Shown: positions 1 to 12,065, numbered from the stretch's first letter. The stretch is DNA of 64,000 nucleotides from Calycina herbarum (GCA_001414485.1 LLEY01000021.1:1-64000); one strand, 5' to 3'. Notes: generated from the sequence alone by a model not told the origin. Translations and numbers: made by a program.

Positions 1-1273
1 CTCCCCCTCCACACACAAAAGAAAACGGCCCGACGCAACGAACACCTGTTCGCACAACATCAAGATCTCGTTACACACCACGTGTATCATCGCCCCAGGC
101 ACATGAGATCTAGGAAACTGCAAGATGAGTTCATCACGTTACTAGATCTCTGGCACAAGGTATATACATTTACAATGCCGGGGGGGTGGAAGTCAACGGG
201 GTAAGAGCAAAAAAAGGGGGTAAGAGTAAAAAGGGGAAGAGGAGCAGCAGACAGACAGATAATCCCCCACAATCTTGTGACTACATCTCGCTCGCTCGCT
301 GCTGGGTCTGAGACAGAACACCAACCACATAAGATGTGAAGCTGGACTTGCATCTTGGGAACTTGTGGGTAATAATGCGATCTGATCGTGTTCAATAGTC
401 TGCCTCACAAAGCCAAAAATGTAACCTCGCACAACGTACCATTTCCACTCCCCTTCCCAATACCACACACTACGCACTACACACTACGCACCACACACCA
501 CACACCCAGGCCATCATCCACACACAGAGTTACAATCTCCACCCCCCATCCCCAACCACAGCGCATCACAAAAGAATGGGTACCCTCCCCCCGAAAAAAA
601 AAGCAAAAGCCATAGCAGTATATCCTGCACCTCACCCAAAGCGGACGAAAAGCATCCCAAAAGCCAATATCGAAAATGCAAATATATACCACCATCCTCA
701 AAGAAACAAGAACAGAAACAGGCACATGCATGAAAACATTACCGGAAAAGCAAACCAAAATACCACCCACCTTCCCCCCCCTTCATCCCAAGCCCAATTT
801 TCTCGAGATAAGGATGCGGGGAAAAAAAAGGTTGTGGAAGGCGACTTGCATGAAAACCTATTTTCAACATCATCCATCATCCCAGACTTTCCACTCTCGT
901 GAAAATCGTACCTAGGAACGAAGGGAGAGAAGGGGGGGAAATAGTACCAAAGCTTCCTATTCGTTCTATGTTACTTTTCCCTTTCTCTCGTTTTCCGTCA
1001 TTAAAAACCACGATTCCGCTCCCTGCAAACGGTCTTGAACTCGCTCACCAAAAAAAAAGCATGCCAATCCCGCAATGCAGCCATGCCATGCCATGCCGTA
1101 AATGTAAATAAGCCCCAGTTTATGTATGCGTGCTCCAATATAATTCATCCCAGTGAGTAGAGTGGCGTGATTCTCGTTTCGTGGATTCGTGTGCTTCGTT
1201 CAAGTAGCGTATAAAATACAAAGGCGCAAGCTTTCGTTCGTCCCGTCATTTCGTTCATTGTAGATCTCGTGGT
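1..1273. other. intergenic, no gene seen
   Basis: I see no convincing gene here. The stretch is rich in C, A and short CAC/ACAC runs around 460-560 and in purine runs, and the open frames are short, lack family motifs and overlap one another. The part next to the chitinase stop is presumably its 3' untranslated and terminator region. Confidence 0.6.
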
Positions 1274-2661
1274 TCAAGAACCATGCAAAGCTTTGAAACC
1301 GGCGGAAATCAGACTCCTGGGTCCTGGGGGTACATCTGCTGTTCCTGTCCAGTAGAAGAGGCCCTGAAAGAAGGATGTTAGCAGTTGTTCAGGACCCACA
1401 GAAATTGATACTTTGTAGTGGAAGATTAAAGGAGAAAGGGTGGGCAAAAGTAGTGCAAGCGAGACAGAAAGGAGAGGGGAATGAGAGAGCAAAACGGAAA
1501 CGAAAGAAACACATACCCCCAACCCCCTCTCATTACAGAAACCCGCCTTAATCTTCACCGTCTCCGGATTATCATAAGTAACCCATCCCCCCTCCCCATC
1601 CCCACCATGGCAAAACGCCCCAACAACCCTCGTATTAACAATCTCCTCCGTGCCGGCACACGGCAAATACTTGTACTCAAACGTCCCCTCCTCCCCTCCA
1701 TGCCCCGTAAACGAATGACCCGGTCCACTCGTCCCCAAAAAACTTCTTCCATAAACCGGAACCCCCAACAGAATCTTCGCCGCCGGAAAGCCCTGTGAGA
1801 TAACGTAGTCCACGGCCGCAGCACTCGATGGTTCACCTGGATTTCCAGGGAATAGCTGGGCGTGATGGCCGGTTTTCTCGGACCAGGAGCCGGTGAAGTC
1901 GTAGGCCATTAGGTTGATGAGGTCAAGGTAGTCTTGGGCTTTGTAGAGGTTGATGTTTTGGAGGGCCCATTGGCCGGCTGGGAGGGCGGCTGTGAGGAGA
2001 TATCGGCTGCCTGGGAGATAGATTCTGATGGCTGCGAGGAGGGAGAGGAAGTTTTGACCTTCTAGTTGGTCTGAGGGGTGTTCCCAGTCGACTGGATGAT
2101 TTGTTAGATTGTAATTTGAGGGGTTTAGGACATTACTTACTATCAATGCCGTCGAATCCAGATGCTTCGACTAATGCTCTTGCAGAACGACCAAAGGTGT
2201 CTCTGGTTGAAGCATGTGCTGCTACCCTCGCGAAATTGTGACTTGCTGCTCCTCCGCCGATGGAAAGGATTACCTTGAGGTACTCATGTTGTTGTTTCAG
2301 TCGCATGAATGATTGAATGCATCCAGTCGCTCCGTCTACTGGCATCTGAGCATCAGCCCATTCATCGCTCAACTATTACACATGAGTTTGGGTCTTGTCA
2401 AAGAGATGAAGCAGTTGGGAAGCTTACAGAGACGATGCCATCGGGAGACACCTGCGCAAAGGCGTAAAAGACATGATTGATACAACTGTAGTTCAGTGTT
2501 GCTGGTGTTTCCCCACGATAGACTCGATAGTTGGGATAGTAGACAGCATTCTTGCGAGTGAGACTTAACACACTAGCATCCAAAGACGGCTGTGATGGTC
2601 TTCGAAGGTCAGGCCTTGTACCGTATGGAATCGGAGGAGGAACAGGACCGTAGTAATTCAT
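1274..2661 (-). CDS. GH18 chitinase, no obvious signal peptide
   Basis: Family 18 glycoside hydrolase, predicted to cleave beta-1,4-linked chitin. My model has four exons, complement(1274..1363, 1517..2091, 2141..2372, 2428..2661), giving 376 residues; the introns are 153, 49 and 55 bp and all GT-AG. The catalytic signature FDGIDIDWE spans residues 151-159 and is rebuilt exactly across the second intron, with Glu159 as the predicted acid. The SxGG strand motif (SIGG, about 115-118), the M-x-Y-D-F strand (LMAYDF) and the C-terminal GLFYWTGT strand are all present. The start at 2661 is the first ATG of the open frame. The N-terminus is proline-rich and polar and shows no signal peptide, so an intracellular or autolytic role is possible; an upstream exon supplying a signal sequence is not excluded. 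The gene is alone, with a long upstream region. Confidence 0.9.
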
Positions 2662-3008
2662 CTTGTGTAGTCGCCAGTGTTGATATCCCAGCGCGTAACC
2701 TCTTCTTCGTTCCAGATGTAGTCTGGCTCGTCAAGGAAATGTGTTTGGATGAGAAGGAAGGGGAAGGTTTGTCTTTAAAGACCCGTTTGGTGCTTCCTAT
2801 TTCGGAAGCCGGCTCGTGTAGTAGGCGTGTTTGTTTGTGTGTGTGTGTGGAGAGCCACGTTCTGCTGTGTGGGCAAGACCAGGAAGGGTTGATTCTACCG
2901 TGGGGCTGAATGCAGTCGACCAAAAACAGTATTTCAACGGAGAGCAACGGAGAGCACTAAGACAAGATGGTACCGACGGAACGGTTGATTAAGGAGGAGT
3001 GCCGAGAG

Positions 3009-3016
3009 CTTATATA
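3009..3016 (-). promoter_or_regulatory. possible TATA box of the chitinase gene
   Basis: The minus strand reads TATATAAG about 350 nt upstream of the chitinase ATG. The distance implies a long leader, so this is a suggestion based on sequence match only. Confidence 0.25.
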
Positions 3017-3938
3017 TCATGGAGAGAGGGCACGTAAGTCTAGTATTCTTAGATGGGCCCACTTCACAGGCTCACGCCTTACCGCTGGACAGTTGGTCGA
3101 TCGTTACGAAGTATGAAAGTGGCGATTGGCTTAACAAGTGGCGTACTCATGGTATGGTTCTGGTGTGTGTGGAGTATACTTGTCAAAGGTATGGGATCCG
3201 TGACTAAAGAGAGAGTAAAGTTAGGAGCTCCGTCCTGTACCCTGCCTCGTTCTCGGGAGCTGCATATTCATGCTTGGATCAAGTCACTAGTAGATCTGAA
3301 GTCTCAGATCCAAAGAAAAATAAACAAGGCTTCGTTCTTGAAAATGAAGCCGAAAACGGTGTCTCCCCTTCATCTAGTGGCTTGAAAGCGGAAAACTTGT
3401 TTCCATCTTGAGCTGCAAGACGAGGATTAACTGCGGGATAAGTGGAGTCGAAAGCATGGAGAGCATATTGGGGCAAGGGAGTGGCGTCGATAACATCAGC
3501 GTCTTCGGAGATTCTATCTGGGAGGATGAGGCCAAATCCAGAGATGCATTGGATTGAGCATTGATCATGCAGTGCAGTCCAGTGCAGTCCAGTGCAGTGA
3601 AGCGGTGCTATATCGGCTAAAATGGACTTGGGGGAGAGAAGAGGGGGCTTTCTGAAGGATGCGAGGCGGCCATGCCCAGGCCCACATACAACCGTTGGGT
3701 TCATATGCCACCGATCTAACCTTGCCTTGCTCCATCCTAACGAAGTCAGTCCTGTACTTCATACATACTCGAGTACACTGGACTGGCACTTGCTGCCATG
3801 GAATTGAGATGTGATTTCAGAGGAATGCCGTGTAGCTGCTGACTCGCAGTCCATGTATTCCGGCCCGACGAGAAGGTATTTATCGGGTGTTGCCAGCTCA
3901 GCGTCATCCGCACTCGGTATTCATTGAACCGCCAGCAG

Positions 3939-4001
3939 CCACCACCACCACTACCACCACTACCACCACTACCACCATCACCACCATCAACACCATCACC
4001 A
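3939..4001. repeat. CCA/CTACCA-type microsatellite
   Basis: An imperfect trinucleotide array of CCACCA, CTACCA and CATCAC units. It creates Gly/Val-rich or Thr/Pro-rich open frames that should not be read as genes. Confidence 0.85.
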
Positions 4002-4208
4002 GGTGTTGAGGTGCATCGTGAACCGATTCCAGCGTCATGGTGAGGCCTCTGCTTTGTGAGAATCGACAGCTGGCAGGCGAGTGATATTGAACAGGGATCA
4101 TCCATCGGTTGGAGAGACGGCCATCATCGTCAGCCAGCGGCAGCACATGGGAGGAGCCATCACTTCTATCATATCTGCGAGACCTTGATCTTGGTGCACC
4201 TGCTTGAG

Positions 4209-4238
4209 CCCTACCCTACCCTACCCTACCCTACCCTA
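4209..4238. repeat. (CCCTA)6 pentanucleotide repeat
   Basis: Six perfect CCCTA units in tandem, followed by CT. It resembles, but is not, the six-base telomeric unit CCCTAA. Confidence 0.95.
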
Positions 4239-6291
4239 CTGTAGCTACCGTACTGGGTCTACTCGGGCACTCCCATGTTGAGTGTTGAATGTTGAGGTGT
4301 GCCAGGCGCTGGTGCTTGGTGACTGTGGAGCCGACGAGGGTCCAACAGCTCATGTTCGTCATGAGGGGTAACTCGTAACTTTTGGAGGGGTATTTTTGGA
4401 CAAAAAGACACCACTGAGTCCTTCACCGCAACGGCCAAGAGGTCGAAAAGCAGGTCATTGACGTGCAGGCCTGCTCTGCGGGTGACTTGCATCCAGTCGC
4501 TCGTCCATGAAAGGGGGTTGTGCTGGAAAGGGAAAGAATGGGAAGAAGAGAGAAGAGCTTACAATGCAATATTGTTTGGCTTCGAGGCGTCGTGTACTGC
4601 CATTTAGGGGATTTTTCAAATTCCATGGCCAAGATAGGAAATCAAACGAGAAGGTGCTTTCTCCCATACACCTCGACCGGCTCAGAAGGGCAACGATCGC
4701 GAATTAGGTTTGGTGGAGGCGTCCTGTTGCGCTTCTTGGGCGCTTCTTGGTGCGTCCATCATCCATCGGTGTGGTGGAGGCGCCTGGCCATTGCTGCACT
4801 GCACCCGACTGCACTGCGCTGCGCTGCAGCTGGCAGGATGAGGGAGATCCATCTGCCCGCCTGCCTGCGTGCGAACTCGAACTCCTCGGTGATATTGTAG
4901 GTGTGTGAATGCAGTGTGCTGCCGCTGCTTCGGTGGCAGCTCGATGCGAGGAAAGGGAAGCTCTGCCTTTCTTGTCTCGAAAAAGAGCACCAACCGAGTG
5001 CTAACAAGCCTCTTTCTCAGTCGACCCTACAATACGGCAGGGCGATATCAAGGCTGATATATATCCCCTCGTTGCTGCTGCCCAAGGGGAAGCGGTGACC
5101 TTTCTGTCTATTTTTCCATACCTTACCTACCCCACTGTCATCCTTTCATCCTGTCATCCTGTCATACTACCTATCTAATTTCATAATGTGATAGCAAGGT
5201 AGCTAGCTACCCAATCCATGTCCGAGTTAGCGTCTCAAAGGTCATCCGCCTACAATTTTCCGTCCCAATACAAATATTCTTGCAGGTTGGTGGCTTCACT
5301 GTGCTCATTATCACAGTATCGATAGCAAATGTAATGTCTACGCCATCAGCCCCGTACAAGCCGCTCCTGCATATACGGCAAGGATTTCAGCGAATGCCCT
5401 CATGGTGGGCGCTGCGCTTCCCTGCAATCAAAGGCCACAGTCCATGTTCTCGGAATCTGTCTTGAGCAAGACGACGTTTTATTGGCAACGGTGACATTCC
5501 CCAAAATACCACCCCAGCTGCAGTTCCGTGTGGGTGTATGTGTATGTGTGTGTGTGTGTATGCGCCTTCGCAAGAAGAGCCTGAATGTTGCGTGGGTGAA
5601 AGCAGTAGGTCCCTAGGTGGGTGTGGTGTCGACGGAAGAAATTCCCCCCACCAAAATCCAAAGAGCCATTTCGGAAGGCCGGCTTGTACCGAGACACGTG
5701 ACCCGGATAATCTTCGCGTCCTTCAAGCTCCCATCCTTTTTCGCAGGGAGAGCTCGACAACACTTTATCAACACCAGCTACGTACGGCCTCAACTCCCCA
5801 TCTGCTTACCGACGACACCCTCTCTACCATTTCTCCCATTCTACCCTTTAGCCAAAACCTGTCGATATCATTTCGCCTCATCTCGTTGTGTCCCCTCCTC
5901 CATTGCCCCTCCCTCCTGCCGGTCTATTATTCCAGCGTCGACCGAGGGCTGACACCGAGCCGACTTGCTTCGCAACGCGGCAGCACATCATTCCATCGTC
6001 TGCATCTCTCGGATTTCACTTCTGCCACTTATTGCCTTGGGTTGGCACTCTGCTCTGCAACCATTCGGCACCTCCATCAACATTCTGGACCGAGTTCTGA
6101 AAAGTTGCAAACGCACCCGCATGAAGCAGTTCCTTCTACGCCTTTCCCCCGCATAAGCTTCGTCAGAGATCTAGTCGCCATCTCAGTGTTTACTCGGTCA
6201 ATCACACCCTCGAAATCCCTTGCGCATTCATTCGGCATAAGGGTCCACTTGCACGAAATCAAACACTCTTCCCCAGAAAGTCATCTGCGCC

Positions 6292-7138
6292 ATGACTACC
6301 GTCCTCTCTCAGGGTCCAGGACCCAAAGACCTCTCACGACAAATCCTCGAGCATCAAGCTCCTCAATACACCTTTGCCTTTACACCCTTCCTCTTCGAAA
6401 CCTACCGCCATGGCCTCTCTCCCAACAGACCGACCTGCAAAGCCTACCTGCAAGGGCATTGTCCTCTGGCTTCGGCCTGTCCGGACAAGCACATGTCGGC
6501 GAACAGCACTTCCAATTTCAACAACCTAGTCTGCAAGCATTGGTTGAGGGGTCTATGCAAGAAGGGGGAGAGTTGCGAATTTTTACACGAGTACAACTTG
6601 CGGAAGATGCCAGAGTGTAATTTCTTTGTACGGAATGGATATTGTTCCAACGGAGGTAAGAAACAATTTCGCTACCACAAAGCGAGAAATTATATGCTGA
6701 CTTGCAATTACAGATGAATGTCTCTACCTGCACATTGACCCCTCCTCCAAACTTCCTCCCTGTCCACATTACGACAAGGGCTTCTGCCCGCTAGGACCGA
6801 TTTGCTCCAAGAAACATGTACGCAAGACTCTATGTGAGTTTTACCTTGCTGGGTTTTGTCCGGACGGAAAGAATTGCAAGAAAGCACATCCTCGATGGCC
6901 AACGGATTTAGCCAAACCAACGGTTAGAGTGGAAAGAGACCCAGAGGAGATTGCCGAAGAACAAAGGGTATTACGAGAGAATGCTGAACGGGAAGAAGAG
7001 CGGGAGCGCGAGAAGTTTGGAGGTGGTGAAGGGGGTGGTGGTCGCGGCAGGGGCCGTTGGCATGGAGGAGGAGGTGGCTTTGGTGGCGGAAGGGGTAGAG
7101 GTGACCAGAGAAGACAGCGAGGGCGTGGACATTATTGA
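6292..7138 (+). CDS. YTH1: mRNA 3'-end-processing protein Yth1 (CPSF30-like, five CCCH fingers)
   Basis: Zinc-finger subunit of the nuclear cleavage and polyadenylation factor, which in the known family binds pre-mRNA near the poly(A) signal. The model is join(6292..6655, 6714..7138), with a 58-bp GT-AG intron that rebuilds the third finger, giving 262 residues. Five consecutive C-x7/8-C-x5-C-x3-H fingers are visible, beginning [37 protein letters not shown] and [10 protein letters not shown] charged helix of Glu/Arg residues follows, then a Gly/Arg-rich tail (GGGRGRGR type) likely to contact RNA. The ATG at 6292 is the first in frame and follows GCGCC. Length and finger number fit fungal Yth1. 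The gene is isolated and not in a cluster. Confidence 0.95.
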
Positions 7139-7835
7139 TCACCACCTGGGGGAACTGCAAGAAACCGGTATCAAAGCGGCTTGAGCGCATGGAATGAAGT
7201 TCGATTAAACGGCCACGAAAATTGGTAGCGAAAGGGACGTGAAACATCGCGAGACGTCGAATCAAGCTTCGTATTAAGCTTACGACCTCGAGCCCTCGCT
7301 TCGCTACATCGACCTACTTCACTTTGAGGTACCAACATCGAGGGATAGCTGTTGAACCATCGTTCTTCTCGATCCCCGATGTAGCCGTTTCTTCGACCCT
7401 ACGCTGGTACGGAATAGTTGGGTTGCCATTACAAAATACTACGGACCCCGCGTTGAAGCTGCAAGGAAACTTTTTTGTCTGACACAAGGTGTCTTTTTTC
7501 ACGCCGTCTGACTGCATGTGGTTGGCCCGATCGAAGGGTCTCTGGGTCGGCCAATATACCAATTTGGAAGCTGGCTGGTGTTGTCAACAGGGTCTTTGAC
7601 GCTTGTGCTACATGTCCAAACCATGACTGGCAGCTTACCATTTTCTTGTTTTTGTTGAGAATGGAAGGGGAATTTTCGACGCTTTGACTTCAGGGGTTTG
7701 TGGAAGGAAGGAAGGAATGGTTTACCGGATTTTGAGGGGGTTTGGTAGGGGAGTGGTCATATTTTGGACATAGCAGATTACTGAGGAATTCGCGATATCC
7801 AGGGGAAGAGATCAAGGGTGGTTGCTGTGGATTTA

Positions 7836-7975
7836 CTCTCCCCCCCTTTAAGTAAATGTAAGCGCACGGCCGCTGTGCCATACTAAATGTTTGTGCACTC
7901 TACATTTAGTTCCAGGGGGGGGATAGTACTAAATGTCTGTGCAATCTACATTTAGTTCCGGGGGGGGGGGGAGAG
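7836..7975. mobile_element. G-run MITE copy 1 (TA target duplication, compound right end)
   Basis: A 140-bp element flanked by TA on both sides, with terminal inverted repeats: CTCTCCCCCC followed by a TAAGTAAATGTA-like stretch on the left, and the inverse on the right ending GGGGAGAG. It shares the internal stretch GCGCACGGCCGCTGTGCC with the other copies. The right end is present twice: one terminus ends GGATAG TA near 7926, and a second follows directly. No coding capacity. TA duplication plus inverted repeats suggest mobilisation by a Tc1/mariner-type transposase. Confidence 0.8.
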
Positions 7976-8301
7976 TAGAGGGGGAGGGGATTGTGGATAT
8001 TGAGTTGAGGTTCCTCCCGCATATCGGAGGGCGGGGGGTAGTTGCGAAGGGTGTGATGTGATTGCCTAGAATTCTAATTCTTGATCCCTCATATCTCATA
8101 AAAATTGAGGAACATTCTTCACGTGTGTTTTGTAATCTACCTTGAGAGGTAATGTGATATCATATGACGGGAGCTAGGCACGGTAGTGATAGTGATGGAT
8201 ATGCAGTAAGTACGTTACATTATCTAGGGTCTTTGGGTCATGGGTTGGGAGTTGGGCAATGGGCAATGGGCATATGCCGAACTAAGGGACAGGGAAAGAA
8301 A

Positions 8302-8857
8302 CAGTGTGAGCAATGAGTAGAGTAGAGTAGAGTAGTGACTCCTACTCTACTCCACTCAAGGGATTTTAAGTACTACTCTACTCTACTCTACTCACTACTA
8401 AGTACTCGAGTAGTACTCTAGAGTAGTTGGAGTAGTAGTGCGGGCCGAATCGGGCGGGCCCTGGGCCTGGGCTCGGGGGCGTTCCGGGGTAGCCAGCCCG
8501 GGAGCTTTAAGCGAGATCTTCTTTCTACTTTCTACTTCTCTGTCTACTCCGTAACTTGTTTAATAATCGTCTTGATAGATTAGGTATGAATTATATAATA
8601 AGGTATTAATTATATAATGATAAAAAAGAAGTTTTTATTATATATCACTACTACTAATATGACTAATAATAAGCTTTAGAAGCTCTTATAAATGTAAATA
8701 TATAAATATATAAATATTACTAAGACTACTCGAGACTACTAAGACTACTCGAGACTACTCGGGTAGGCTTAAGTTACTACTCTACTCTACTCTACTCTAC
8801 TACTCAAGAGTCCTACTCGAGTAGCAGTGAGTAGTTGGGTAGTTTGTGTTCACACTG
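8302..8857. mobile_element. non-autonomous hAT-type element with 8-bp target duplication
   Basis: The 556-bp element begins CAGTGTGAGCA, and its other end, read inversely, begins CAGTGTGAACA. It is flanked by perfect 8-bp direct repeats GAAAGAAA at 8294-8301 and 8858-8865. Both subterminal regions are packed with CTACTC/GAGTAG motifs in mixed orientation, as is usual for transposase-binding subterminal repeats of hAT elements. The core has a GC-rich block (about 8440-8510) and an AT-rich block (about 8560-8720). It has no transposase frame, so it would need an enzyme encoded elsewhere. Confidence 0.85.
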
Positions 8858-9537
8858 GAAAGAAATTATCATATTAGAATCGGGGTTTTTCGAAAGGATT
8901 TCCCCTCTTTGGGAAATAGGCAGCCAGCCCTCGTGGGGAGGTGTTGAATCTATTAGGTAGACCTTGCAAGAATCAGTAGTAATCAACCATTCAATTGATA
9001 GTTTTGTTTTGATTTAATTTAATTTCTTGTATGAGATATCTATTTCATTCACCTTTGTATGTTTATGTTTATGTTTATGTTTTATTTGAAAGTAATGAAA
9101 AAGATTTGGGCTGGGGATGGGGATGGTTTGGGGTGGGGGTAATGGAATGGAATGATAACCTGAATGATAACCTGAATGAGATAGATGTATAGAATACAGA
9201 ATATAGAATACATAAGATAAGTTCAGAAATTCGGTTCTTGGATGATTCTTCTACGTTGAGATGATTTCTTTCGTGCTTCTCTTGATTTGGGAGAATGATA
9301 TTTATTGCTAGCTGGGCACACCACTTCTTAAAAGTAAGTAACTAAAATGGCGGGTTATTGTTATTATATTTGCGTGTATAAGGTAGGTAGGTAGGTAGGT
9401 AGGCAAGAATAGCAGCATGCGAGCGAGGGAGGAAAGGTTGAACTGGGGAATGAATGAATACCTTGCTTCCAGCGTCTTGCGCGCATTAGATTCCAAGCCG
9501 TCCCACATTTTTGGGTTAATTTTACCACTCTCTTTTA

Positions 9538-9627
9538 CTATCCCCCCCCTAAATAAAATGTAAGCGCACGGCCGCTGTGCCATACTAAATGTCTGTGCAC
9601 ACTACATTTTATTTAGGGTGGGGATAG
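9538..9627. mobile_element. G-run MITE copy 2 (complete, 90 bp)
   Basis: A compact 90-bp copy flanked by TA. The terminal inverted repeats are about 25 bp with one mismatch (CTATCCCCCCCCTAAATAAA on the left). The interior carries the shared GCGCACGGCCGCTGTGCC core and the ACTAAATGTCTGTGCA stretch. It creates a spurious open frame beginning MAQRPCAYI. Confidence 0.88.
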
Positions 9628-10433
9628 TACGGTCGCGGGTTTTATGAATCCTGGTCTTGTGCGTAATACAATTTATAGGCGTGTTATTGTTTTGCTCGAA
9701 TGCGTGCGTGCGCGCTACTGCTGAATCATCGTGGTATAACTCGAGAATACAGGAAAATATCGGAGAAGTTCGAGAGTCGAGACCACTAAATTAAAACGTA
9801 AAATTTCCAAAGAAAAGAAGAAAAAATGAAATAATACTTGAAAGACTTCTCATTTCCGAGTCGAGATTGATGAATTCAATTGTTTTATTGTTATGACATG
9901 ATATTTTGCTCCCAAGATAAGCGAAGCATGTAGTTGGCGATTATTGAATGACGGAGCAGAGATAAAGAGATATCCAAGGAACCAAATTCATCTATCACAA
10001 CTCATAGCTCGGTCTTTCAGAAGTCAAGAGATGGATCTTATAGTAGATGGAGAAAAATACATGTCAAAATGAGAATTCCAGTCTCTGTTATCCTGTTTGT
10101 TGTCCGTCGTAAGAATGGGAAGAAGTCTAGACCAAGTTAAAAGGCCTGGTGCCCCAGTGGATTCCCAAGCTCTGAGAAAGAGTAAGTGAGGGGTAAAATA
10201 GGGGAACACACAAGACACCTGACAGAGCAGTCACTCATTAAGAGGTAATATGAAGTGATGATATTTTATTTTTCATGTTCAATTCTGTGAATGAAGGGAG
10301 TGTCACACACCTACCTACCTGTTTGTAGTTACCTAATCTCAAGTATCCCAAGTCATTAAATCCAACTCCTCTACCTAAACAACCAGACGCCTCGCAACGG
10401 ATTGGCAAGTCCCCTTCCCTCAGCTCATCTATA

Positions 10434-12065
10434 TCATTCATCACTCTTCCACGCCTCAGTACTCGGGTCCTCCGAAGGTTCCCCATTCTCATAAACATTA
10501 ACATACTCACTCTGCTCCAACCCCTCACCCCCAGACAAACCACCACTAGAAGCAGAGCCAGAGCCAGGACTCGTCCCACTAAAACTTATCGTTGCCTCGA
10601 CACTTGGACTCTTCTTCCCAAGCCAACCACCCCTCCCAAACTCCCCCTCCGAAGAATTCACATTCCTAACACCCATCATCCACCCAACCAAACTATGAGG
10701 AGCCCACCTCCCAATGAACCCATAAACCGAACTTCCCATCCCTACTCTTACAACACCCCCTTTAGAGCGAATCATAGCATCAAAAACAGCATCGTTTAAT
10801 ACGCGTAATGAACTTCCATGTCCGATAGCGCTCTTGATTTTATTCGCATTATTGAAGTTCCGAGCATATGCACTTCTTGTGTTATCATCCCATTTTATCG
10901 TCTCCGCTCGCGAAGCTTGGAGGGTTTGTAATTGCTTGTTATGAGGTGCGAAAGCGCGGATATCGAAGGTTCCTAGTTGGAGGTATGTTACTGGGATATT
11001 AAGAGGGGAGAGTTCGGAGGATAGGACGGTTGCGAATGATGAAAGGGCGGAGACGATCATGGATTCGGGAAGGTGGAAGGCGGGTTTTATGGAGTTTATT
11101 ATGGAGGTTGTGAGGAGGAGGATGGAGGGTTTGATTGGTGGTGAAGGGCCGGGATGTAGATGTGGGTGAGGGAGAGGTAGGTCTTGGAGGAGGGGGAGAA
11201 AGGTTTGGAGTGTTATGATTGGTGTGAGGAGGCGGGTGTTGAGGAGATCGGAGAGGGTGCTAGGTGAGAGGGTGGCTATTGGTTTGGAGGGGAACGTAGT
11301 GGATGGAATGAAGATAAGGGATCTAAAAGTTAGATGGTGTAGTTTTGCGCCCTGAAATGCTGCATGCGGTTTTTGGAGAAATGCTGTGAATCTTTCGATA
11401 GATTCCCGGGCACTGTTTGGCTGTGGCATTGTTAGATGTTGTCTGAGAAAGGGAGCGGAGGACTTACATCAACGATATCAATCATCAATGGCTTGATATC
11501 TGGACGAGACTCGCCCTGCACTTGCATTTCCTCCTCGATAGTATTGCATACTATGTAAACAATAAATCCTCTTCGTTCTAAATCCAGGGAAATGGAGCGA
11601 GTGATTGGTTCTGATGGCGATCCGGCAATAACCACAACCTCCAGTCTTTGTCCATTTCCAGCCCGCTTCGCTCTGCGCTTCTTCCGACCTGTTCTTTTTG
11701 TAACAATATAATATGTTGCACCACCAATAGCAACTACAATAGCTGTCGTGAGAAGCTTGTTATTGCGGATCCAGTGGTGTATTCGCTCGTATGATGAGGC
11801 TGACGAAAGACCGGAGGGGAAGGCTCGAGGAGGTGGCGGTGGAGGTTTGGGGCGCGCAGACTCTGGGAGCCATGGAGATGATGCCAAAGTCTCTCTTAAG
11901 ATATTGGAGACGTGGTTGAGATGTTTATCTACATAATCCGCAACATCGCTCGAGTACCGCTTTATATCGTTGGGCACCGAGGAGAGCTATTCACATTAGC
12001 CAGGGTTTTGGAAACCGCAAAGGCCAACCTACCACATCTAGAAAGGCTTGATCGTCTGCAGACAT
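10434..12065 (-). CDS. DUF1776 family protein, short-chain dehydrogenase-like, one membrane segment
   Basis: Fungal DUF1776 protein of unknown precise function; some relatives are reported as mitochondrial. My model is complement(10434..11420, 11468..11986, 12033..12065), 512 residues. A tiny 33-nt first exon encodes an MSADDQAFLDV start and is joined in phase 0 across a 46-bp intron to LSSVPNDIKRY, which fits the conserved start of this family; the second intron is 47 bp with a CTAAC branch site. A proline run precedes a hydrophobic segment at about residues 89-106, followed by a very basic patch (TKRTGRKKRRAKR) and a Rossmann-like core beginning near LEVVVIAG. The C-terminus is Gly/Ser-rich and polar. 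One predicted membrane helix with the enzyme-like part on one face is the clearest topology. No clustered neighbours. Confidence 0.85.

Larger units (their letters stand above)
2662..6291. other. long intergenic region between chitinase and Yth1 genes
   Basis: This 3.6-kb stretch separates two divergent genes and should hold both promoters. It contains a (TG)n tract at about 5528-5561, a CCA-type microsatellite, a CCCTA array and a TGCAGTCCAG repeat near 3568-3600. A coding-like minus-strand segment lies near 3360-3560 and is treated under findings. The last 500 bases before Yth1 are pyrimidine-rich with several small upstream open frames, as in a fungal 5' leader. No other gene can be supported. 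Confidence 0.5.
7139..10433. other. gene-free interval rich in mobile elements
   Basis: No protein gene is supported between Yth1 and the DUF1776 gene. The interval carries two copies of a TA-flanked G-run MITE, a non-autonomous hAT element, TTTATG repeats near 9055-9085 and an AGGT array near 9382-9403. The first 500 bases are probably the 3' region of Yth1. Confidence 0.7.

Noticed and set aside
3746..4146. Gly/Val-rich minus-strand frames
   Set aside because: They are translations of the CCA microsatellite at 3939-4001.
4209..4238. Possible interstitial telomere sequence
   Set aside because: The unit is CCCTA, five bases, not CCCTAA; it is a plain microsatellite.
5538..6620. 360-codon plus-strand frame across the Yth1 leader and start
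   Set aside because: It runs through a pyrimidine-rich leader, overlaps the Yth1 exon in another frame and has no motifs; the Yth1 zinc fingers explain the coding signal.
9308..9583. Minus-strand frame beginning MAQRPCAYI
   Set aside because: Its start is the core of the G-run MITE; the same peptide appears at the other two copies in unrelated contexts.
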